Assembly: GCA_005223375.1 (NCBI GenBank)
Contig: RXOD01004851.1
Location: forward strand, 1-17,738
Direction of reading: 5' to 3'
DNA from: Amoebophrya sp. AT5.2
Taxonomy: Eukaryota > Sar > Dinophyceae > Syndiniales > Amoebophryaceae
DNA length: 17,738 nucleotides
This document shows positions 1-9,700 of this stretch, one piece after another (the stretch's first letter is position 1; the number at the start of each line of letters is the position of its first letter). A program made the position numbers and the translations under genes. The notes under the pieces are model-generated. The model did not search any database. It saw only the letters and a program-made list of their open reading frames with translations, and was not told the DNA's origin.

Positions 1-145
1 GGATACCGATACCCTATCCCGAAGCCACTCCCTTGCTAGTCGACGTAGCTGGTCGAGATGAACGCCAGAAGCGATTTCGGAAAAACGGTTTCGGTGATCT
101 GAACCTGAAGCCAATTTTTTTTATCCGAAATGAATGAAACGGCAG
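1..145 (+). other. 3' part of an intron upstream of the first visible dynein exon
   Basis: There is no dynein-like reading frame here. The dynein frame has an in-frame TGA at 135-137, so coding cannot extend further left without a splice. The likely acceptor is the AG at 144-145 (GGCAG), with a second AG at 151-152 as an alternative. The stretch contains a short T-run near 115-122. Nothing else is recognised. Confidence 0.6.
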
Positions 146-716
146 CATGCAGGAGATGCTTCTTCCTTCGCCGCAGCGTTGTTGGGACCTGATGTCGGCG
201 TACATTCCGAAGCTGGCGCTGGAGAAGCAGAAGGTGATTACCGTGGACCTGCAGCAGGCGAACGAGCGGCTGGGGCAGACCGCGCGCGACGTCTCCGAGT
301 ATGTTGAGTACTCTGAGTACCTGAACGAGTTCATGAAGCGGTTCAAGACCCTGGAGGCGCAGGCCGAGGAGGTGATCCGGCTCACGGACATCATCAAGAC
401 CTACAAGATCAAGCTGGAGAAGAACGAGCGCGCGGCCTTCAACGAGATGGCGAACTACCTCACGGTGTGCCAGGGCGCGATCCAGATCGGGGCGGACCGC
501 ATGGAGGTGGAGATCGTGAAGTTCCAAGCGCAGCTAGAGGGCCTGATTCCGGAGTTGTACACAGACGTGGGAAACCACGAGGCAAAGCTCAAGGACCCCA
601 TGTTCGAAAAGGCCGACCTCATGGACACCAAGGAAGGGAGACAGCAGATCCTCGACTTCCTCAACGAGTGCGAGCAGGCGGTCCTGGAAAGCATTGAAAA
701 AGGCGAAAAATACAAG
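146..716 (+). CDS. Dynein exon 1 of window: tail / start of DHC_N2 linker region
   Basis: It encodes about 190 residues of the stem just before the linker. They include [20 protein letters not shown] and a heptad-rich segment ([20 protein letters not shown]) typical of dynein heavy chain N-terminal region 2. The start is the acceptor after 145, or 152 if the next AG is used. The exon ends AAG|GTACCG in phase 0 and joins the exon at 1005 to read KYK-TYQEKLG, which matches the family at this place. Confidence 0.88.
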
Positions 717-3700
717 GTACCGAATTTCTACACACGAAAATGAAAATAATCTGCGAAGATAAGCACGGCGTTTCGGCTATCGACTTCGTACCGCCTCGTA
801 CGGCGCTGCGCAATGTATCGCACCGATCTGAGACAGTCGGGCACGTACTTATTTCAAATGCTGCAAGTGCCGCCCTCTCAGCAGCGCTCTTCTACGTATC
901 TACTGCGCGCCCGTGGCGGTGCCGGTGCCAGCAACTATCGCTTCGTATCGCAATGTACATCGGTCACCTCCTCCAACCATAGTTTTACCAATCGATCCTC
1001 GCAGACATACCAAGAGAAGCTGGGTATGGAAGTGGGGGCTTTCGAGAACTGCGACGACTTGAAGCTGGCGTTCAACGGGAAGGCTAAGCTCTGGCGCGGC
1101 TTGGACAACTGGACGAACCAGTCGGAGGGGTGGCGCGACACGATGTTCACGTCGGTCGATGTGGAACAAATGAACAAGGATATCGCGTTGTACTTGAAGA
1201 CCGCCAACCAGAGCTCGAAAGCCTTCCCGAACAATCCGGTGGGGCCGAAGTGGGGCGAGAGCATCGCTCTGTTCAAAAACACCATCCCGGTGGTGCAGTG
1301 TCTCCGGAACAAGGCGCTGCAGCAGCGTCACTGGGACCAAATCACGGAACTCATCGGCGAAATCGACATGCAGGACGAGTCGGTATCCGATTGCGCAGGG
1401 GTCGAGTTTTGGTGTTCATGAAATTGACCTCGTTACGATTGACCGAAATATTGACAGGTGAAAAATTTATTCTGTAAAAACACAGTTCACCCTCGGCAGG
1501 CTTCTGGACATGAAGGTGGACGTGCACACCGAGGCGATCCAGGTGATTTCGGGGCAGGCGACCGCGGAGGTCTCGCTGCAGGAGATGCTGGACAAGGTTA
1601 AGAAAGTGTGGGAGGACTGCGACCTCCCCCTCGCCGGGTACAAAGACTCCAAGGAGGTGTTCATCCTTGGCAACGTGGAGGAGATCGTGACCAACCTGGA
1701 GGATTCCATGGTGAACGTGTCCACAATCGCCGGCAGCCGCTTCGTCGGCCCGATTCGGGAGGAGGTCGAGAAGTGGCAGACGGATCTGCTGGTGTTTCAG
1801 GAGACTCTAGACGAGTGGCTGAACCTGCAGAAGAATTGGATGTACCTGGAGAGCATCTTCGCGAGCGGCGACATCAAGAAGCAGCTCCCCGCGGAGTCGA
1901 CTAAGTTCACCGAGGTGGACAACGACTGGAAGGCCACCATGAAGGAGTGCTACGAGAACCCGGGCGCGATGGTCTGCTGCTGCAAGGAGGGGCGACTGCA
2001 GACTATGGTCGGAGGACCCACTGGTGAGTGCGATTGGTAGGGGACAACTAGTACGAGTTCAGAGTCCGTTCAGCTTCAGGCGTTCTGACTGCCCGTCGTG
2101 CCGAGCGCCGGGCGGTGTCTGAGAGATGCCCGATTGTGGCAGTAGGAGGGCGCTGGGTCGTTCTCGTTGGGATCGGGTTCGGGAAGCGCCAAGGCGGGGT
2201 ATCGAACGTTTAGAAACCTATGCTGCACTAGCTAGCCCTCTAAAGGACGTCGAAAAAAAACCATCGCTTGACAGCGACGTCTTTGAGATTTCTCCCTTCC
2301 CCCCTCGTTCCGCAGCGGAGGATTGCGAAATGGGTTCCGCAACAGCTCGAAAGTTCACCATACCGTGCGCGCCACTCACCAGCTGGCCCGACCATAGAAA
2401 CCTTCATCCAGCACAACGAGACGCTGGACCAGATCCAGAAGTCTCTTGAAGAATACCTGCTCAGCAAGTGCATCGCCTTCCCGCGCTTCTTCTTCCTGTC
2501 GAACGACGACTTGTTGGCGATTCTGTCCCAGGCGCGCGTGGTGCAGGCAGTGCAGCCGCACCTAATCAAGTGCTTCGACGCACTGGTCCGGTTGGACTTC
2601 GCGCAGGGGGGAAAATCGAACGAGATCCTGGCGATGTTCTCGCCGGAGAAGGAAAAGGTTCCGTTCTTCAAGTCGATGAAGGCACGCGGGAACGTGGAGA
2701 AGTGGCTGGGAGAAGTGGAGGAGTTCATGGTGAAATCGGTGCACGCGGTCGTGAAACAGGGTTGGAAGGACTACAAGGAAATTCCGAGGAAGCAATGGGC
2801 CGCGAAGCAGTTCGTGCAGGTGCTGGCATGCGTAGGCTCAATCACGTGGACGGCGGACGTAGGCGAAGTCCTCATCAGCAACATGGCCGCAGCCAAGAGG
2901 CAATCCGAACCGAGGAGCGACTCGAAGCCAGCAAAAGGCAATTGGCTTTCTGAGATGATCTTGACTCTCTGCGTAGTTGTGGGCGCGAAAACCACTGCGC
3001 CCTTAGTACTATTCTTTCAACCCTAGTTGAAGATTATTGATCGATTTTTCCATGTCGTAACATCAACGGGTACAACACAGGTTCCAAGGAGCCTGCCCCT
3101 TTGTCTATGACGCAGGCCTACGCGAAGCAGGTCCAGCAGCTCGACGAACTTATCCAACTCGTCCGAACCGATTTGACCCCCAACCAGCGTCGCGGCATCA
3201 CGTGTCTCGTCACCCAGGACGTGCACTTTCGCGACATAGTCGAGGAATTGGTCGAGGCACGAGTGACTTCGACCAACAGCTTCAAGTGGCAGCAGCAGCT
3301 GCGGTTTTACTGGGACGTCGAGGTGGACGACTGTATCGTGCGGCAGGTGGACGCAAGAATTGTGTACGGGTATGAGTACATGGGCGCGATGACGCGGCTA
3401 GTCATCACGGGGCTAACCGACAGGTGCTGGATGACGATCACGGGGGCGCTGCACATCTGTACTTAATCTTACCGCTGCTTGTTTTTTTTCTCGCTCAAGA
3501 ACAGTAGCATAGCGATAGCTTGCAGTGAGTAAGGATTAATTGTAGCAGACGGCCTACTTTTTTGTAGCTTTCTCGGATTGCGATTGACGAAGACGGCAGC
3601 GGAACTCTTTCGTTTAGCAGACCAACCCCATGATTTGTCCGGCATTGGTCAAGTTTTGGCGCTCGATGAAGATTGATTGATCTTGATCTTCACTACTCCC

Positions 3701-6700
3701 AACATCTGCTGAATGAAAGGCCTCGGCGCCGCCCCCGCTGGGCCCGCCGGTACGGGGAAGACGGAGTCCACGAAGGATTTGGCGAAGGGCATCGCGCGGC
3801 AGTGCGTGGTTTTCAATTGCTCGGACCAGATCGACTACAAGATGATGGGCAAGCTGTACTCCGGCATTCTGGCGGCTGGCTCCTGGACGTGCTTGGACGA
3901 GTTCAACCGGATCTCGATTGAGGTGCTCTCCGTGATCGCGCAGCAGGTCCTACAAATACGCATGGCGCTGCTGGCGAAGGCCAACGAGATGGTGTTTGAG
4001 GGACGGCATTTGAGAGTGAAGCCGTCGCTGGGGATCTTCATCACGATGAACCCCGGGTACGCGGGACGCACGGAGCTGCCGGACAACCTGAAGGTGCTGT
4101 TCCGCCCGGTGGCGATGATGGTGCCCGACTACACGCTGATCGCGGAAATCATGCTGTTCGCGGAGGGGTTCGGGACCGCGAAAAAGCTGTCGGGGAAGTT
4201 CACCAAGCTGTTCAAACTCTCCTCCGAACAGCTGTCCAAGCAGGACCACTACGACTTCGGGATGCGCGCCGTGAAGTCGGTGCTGGTGATGGCCGGGGGG
4301 TTGAAACGGCAGGACCCCGACATGGACGAGGACATTCTGCTCGTGCGCGCGATGCGCGACGCGAACGCGCCGAAGTTTCTGGCGCAGGACTTGCCGTTGT
4401 TTTTCGCGATCGTGGGCGACCTGTTTCCGGGGCTGGAGATTCCCTACCTGGACATGGGCGACTTGAAGCGGTGCATCGAGTCCTCCCTGCTCGAGAAGAA
4501 GATGCAGCTGGTCGAAAAGCAGATCGGCAAGATCATCCAAGTGTTCGAGACCATGATGGTGCGGTTCGGGATTTGCATCGTGGGGCCCACCACGGGCGGG
4601 AAGTCCACCGCGTTCGACGCGCTCGCGCGGGCCCTCACCATGCTGCGCGGCGAGGGGCACGCGGACGCGCGGTTCCAGACGGTCCGGTACGAGGTGCTGA
4701 ATCCGAAGGCGATCACGATGGGAGAACTCTACGGCGAGTTCAACGAGATGACCCAGGAGTGGACGGACGGGCTCGCTTCTTCCATGATCCGGGAGTTCCA
4801 AATGGACGAAACCCAAGACTACAAGTGGACCATGTTCGACGGGCCCATCGACGCGATTTGGATCGAGTCCATGAACACGGTCCTGGATGACAACGTGACG
4901 CTGTGCCTGGCCAACGGCGAGCGCATGAAACTGAACTTCACCATGCGGATGGCCTTCGAAGTCGAGGATTTGGCGGTCGCGTCGCCCGCCACGGTGAGCC
5001 GTCTGGGGGTCATCTACGTAACGGCTTCAGATTTAGGTTGGCGGCCCTACATGCAGAGCTGGCTGGACTCTCTGCCCGAAAAGCCGTTTACCGCGCCGCT
5101 GAAGGAGAAGCTCTACAACTGCTTCGACAAGTATGTGGACCGGGGCATTCATTTGATCCGCAAGGAGTTGAAAGAACCGGTCGTGACCAAAGACACACAG
5201 TTGGTGATATCGCTCTGCAGCATGTTCGACGCGGTGCTAAACTGGAACGCGGCGACGGCGAACGGGTGTGCGAGCTCGGACGCCTTGCCGGAGATGGGGA
5301 ACCAAGAAGAGGGCGCGGCCGCGGTGGACATCGAAAGTTTGCTGAAAAAGCCGGTCGACGTGCGCACCCTGGCGGAGGCGGACTTCGAAAAACTACTGAT
5401 GCCCGTGTTCTGTTTCGCGTACCACTGGAGCCTGGGGAGCAGTTTGGACACGAAATCCCGGCAGGTGTTCCAGGGCCAGTGCGAGAAGTGGTTCTCGGAC
5501 GTGAGCTTCCCGCGGGGCGGCGCGGGCTACGACGGGTACGTAGACTTGGCCCTGGGGCCGAAGTGGAAGCCCTGGGGCGACTTGGTGCCCAAATTCGCGT
5601 TCGACCAGGACGTGTCCTACTTCCAGCTGCTGGTGCCCAACATCGACACGGTGCGGTTCGCGTATGCAGCGGATCGACTCGTCTCGTTCGGCGCGCCCGT
5701 GTATTTGACGGGAGTCACGGGGGTGGGGAAGTCGGTGGTGCTCTCCAATCTGCTTGACAACATGAAGCTGATGGCCCGCACGAACCCGATTTTGATGACT
5801 TTGTCGGCGCAGAGCGGGGCGCTGGCGACGCAGGTGACGATCGAGAGCAAGCTGGAGAAGAAACGGAAGAACCTGCTCGGCGCACCGGCTGGGCGGAAGA
5901 TGGCGATCTTGGTTGATGACGTGAACATGCCAAAGGTGGAAGAGTACGGCGCCCAGCCGCCGATCGAGGTGCTCCGGCTCTTCATCGACAGATCTGGCTG
6001 CTACGACCGTAAGAAGTTGTTCTGGAAATTCGTGGAGGACACGCGGTACTTGCTCTGCTCGGCGCCCCCCGGGGGCGGGCGAGCGGTAATCACGCCGCGG
6101 CTGTCGCGCCACTTCTCCGTCCTCTGCATGCCCGCCACGAGTGAGGACGCGATGAAGACCATCTTCGAGTCCATCCTGAGCGGCTTCCTCGGTAAGTTCA
6201 AGCCCGACGTGCAGGCGTTCTGCGGGAAGGCGGTGGGCGCCGCGATCGATGTGTACAACAGGTGCGGCGAAGAGCTGCTCCCCACCCCTTCCCGGTCGCA
6301 CTACACGTTCAACTTGCGCGACGTTTCAAAAGTGTTCCAGGGGGTGTTAATGGTGCGCCCGCAGCAGGCGTCCTCTCCGGAGAAGTTTGCAAAACTGTGG
6401 ATCCACGAGGTCAGCCGCGTTTTCGAAGACCGGCTCATCTCCCAAGGCGACAAGGACTGGCTGCGCCAAGTCATCGGGGAGCTGCTCAAGTCGAACTTCC
6501 GCGTGGACCTTCCGCGCGAGGAATGGGAGGGCATGGTTTGGATCAACTGCATGCGCCCCGGCGCGGAGGAGAAATTGTATGAGGAGGTCACGGACCTGAA
6601 CAAGCTGGTAAAAATCATGGAGGACTTCAACGACGACTACAACCTCACCTACCCGACGCAGATGAACCTGGTGTTCTTCCGCGACTGCGTCTTCCACATG

Positions 6701-9700
6701 AGCCGCACGGCGCGGGTGTTTTCGCAGCCCCGCGGCAACTCGTTGCTGGTGGGCGTGGGCGGCTCGGGACGGTCCTCGTGCGCGCGGCTGGCGTGCCACC
6801 TGTCCGAGATGAGCAAGTACGAGATTGCGCTGGCGAAGGGTTACGGCGTGGACGCGTTCCACGAGGACGTGAAGAACTTCCTTCGCGGCGCCGGCGGGGG
6901 CAAGGGCAACCCGCTGATGTTCTTGTTTTCGGACACGCAGATCATCACGGAGACCTTCATCGAGGACATCAACAACATTCTAAACTCGGGGGAGGTGCCA
7001 AGCCTGTTCGCCAGCGACGAGGTGGACGCCATCGTGAACGATTTGAGACCCGTGGCGAAGGAGCAGGGCCGCAACGAGGCCAAGGACGCGGTGTACGCTT
7101 GGTTTGTGCAACGGTGCCGGGAGGACCTGCACATCGTGCTGGTGGTGAGCCCCGTGGGGGAGGCGCTACGGGTGCGGATGCGCATGTTCCCGTCACTCGT
7201 GAACTGCATGACCATCGACTGGTTCCTGCCGTGGCCCGACGACGCGCTAATCGCGGTGGCGCAGCGGTTCCTCTCCGGGCTCCAGGACGTCGACGAGGAG
7301 ACCCGGACGAACCTCTCCATGAGCTGCTGCGCGATCCACCAGGAGATCCTGAACACGTCCCAGGTCTTCCTGGCGCGGCTGCGGAGGAACGTATACACAA
7401 CGCCGAAATCCTACCTGGATCTGATCTCGCTGTACCTAGAAATGCTGGACGAAAAGAAGAAGGAGAAAAACATCAACCTGAAGCGCCTCTCCACAGGCGT
7501 GCAAAAGATCAAAGACGCGAACGAAATCGTCGAAAACCTGCAGGAAGAATTAACCCTAAAACAACCGTTTATCGCGCAAAAGACAAAGGACGCGGAAGCC
7601 CTAATCCCAGTGGTGAAAGATGAACAGAAGAAGGCGGGAGTGGTGAAGGACCGGGTAACAACTACTTACGTCAGATTGAGGATCTAGAGACATACTATAT
7701 TATTTGCCTTTGCGTGACATCAGTCAGCAATCGATGCTGGTCTCGAGACGTCGGACTCCGCCTAAGACTGCTTGATAACGTGTTTCACCCCTTCATTGAT
7801 GTTATGATAATTTACTACTTTCTTCACCCTCTGTCGGAAAGTGAAAGAAGGTAGCCCGATTCGATTGCTATCATTTCCATCAGGTCGGCGCCGAGGAAGC
7901 GATCGTCCGCAAGAAGGCCGACGAGGTTGCCCAGATCAAGGCCGACGCGCAGCGCGATCTGGACATCGCGATGCCGGCGCTGAACAATGCCATGAAGGCC
8001 TTGAACTCGCTCGACAAGAAAGACATCCAGGAGATCAAGTCTTTCGCCAAGCCGCCTCCGCTGGTGCTGATGACGATGGAGGCTGTGAACACGCTGTTTT
8101 ATGAAGGGACCAGGTGGTAAGTGGCCAACTGGTAAGTACTTTGTGATGGGCCTCCACTTGGGTAACGGATTCATTGCCTTAGGTGGCGAATACGTTAAGG
8201 CGCTCGGAACCTCCCGCGCCGGGCGGTTTCAGAGATGCCCATTGTGGTGGTAGGGGCTGGCGTCCACGGGAGATTGATGAGCCATGGGAAGGTAGAGGGA
8301 AGTGCTAGGGGAAAGCCACTGACTACTTTGAATGGTGATAGGACCTAACAGCACGGCTAGCGCGAAAGAGGGCGGCCAGGGTGGTGATTGGTTGTCAGCT
8401 TTTGGGAGGCCGCAGGAGTCGACTTTGGCGACCGCGAGAAACCGCCCGCGTTTCTACTGCAAACCTGCTCTTCTTGGGACATAGCCGAAGGGGACCCCGA
8501 AGAGCCCCCCCCAAAAAATCAAAATTACTTCTACCACTTGCCTACTTCCCACCTGGTCCCGCCATATGTTGGGAGAGAAGACGGACTGGGACGGCGCGAA
8601 GAAGGTGTTGAACGACACTGGGTTCATCGACCGGCTGAAGAGCTTCGACAAGGACAACATCGCGGCGAAGATTCTGCAGAAGCTGGAGAAATTCGTGGTG
8701 AAGCCTGAGTACCAGCCGGACGTCGTTGGGAACCAGTCGAAGGCCGCGAAGTCTCTGTGCATGTGGACGCACGCGATGGACACATACTCGAAGGTGGCGA
8801 AGGAGGTGGAGCCGAAGCGCGCGAAGGTGAAAGAAATGAGCGAGCTGTTGGACAAGGCCATGTCAGACCTAAAGGAGAAGCAGGACGCGCTGCAGGAGAT
8901 CTTGGACAAGGTGGCGGGCCTGCAAAAGCAGCTGGACGACACGATCGCAGAGAAGGAGAGCCTGATCCAGGAGGCAGCACTCACGGAAAGCCGGCTGAAG
9001 CGGGCGGGGGTCCTAACGGTGGGGCTGGCGGACGAGGGGGTGCGCTGGGCGGCGACAGTAGAGGTGATCAAACAGGAAATCGTGTTCCTCACGGGCGACG
9101 TGTTCCTGTCCGCGGCCGCAATATCCTACTACGGGCCGTTCACGGGAGACTACCGACAGGAAATCTGCACGCGGTGGACAGAAGCGTGCAAAACCAACGA
9201 CATCCCGTGCGGGGACGTATTCGATTTGAAAGAAATCATGGGCAATCCGGTGGAAATCAGAGGCTGGAACCTACAGGGACTGCCAACAGACGCGGTGTCA
9301 GTCAACAACGCGCTGCTGGTCACGCGGGGGAAACGGTTCTCACACTCATACGTCATTTTTAAATCCATAAGTTTCAGCACCTCCAGCTCCACGACGACCA
9401 CTTCTATCTTCTCCTTAACTAGTGCGACAGCAAGGGCGATGCAAGCTGTACGGTTGATCGGAATATTCAATCCATTCGTTCCCAGGTGGCCTTTGATGAT
9501 CGACCCGCAGGCGCAGGCGAACAAGTGGATCAAGAAGAAGGAGGGCAAGGAGCAGAAAGTGATCAAGATGACGCACCCCAAGATGCTGCTGTTTCTGGAG
9601 AACTGCATCCGCATGGGGCAGGCGTTAATGCTGGAAGACCTCGGCGAAACGCTGGACCCCGCCCTGGAGCCGATTTTGCAGAAGGCCGTGACGGAAGTGA

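Noticed and set aside
813..1004. Open frame running through intron 1 into exon 2
   Set aside because: The upstream part has no dynein similarity. The splice at 717/1005 is phase-correct and gives continuous family sequence.
3950..4816. 288-codon minus-strand open frame opposite AAA1-AAA2
   Set aside because: It is antisense to unmistakable dynein coding. It is His/Arg-rich with no family resemblance, and long antisense frames are expected in GC-rich exons.
4903..5757. 284-codon plus-strand frame overlapping the dynein exon
   Set aside because: Out-of-frame reading of the AAA2/AAA3 region. The dynein frame here has clear motifs and this one has none.
5393..6301. 302-codon minus-strand open frame
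   Set aside because: Shadow of the AAA3 coding sequence, with the same biased Arg/His composition and no recognisable motif.
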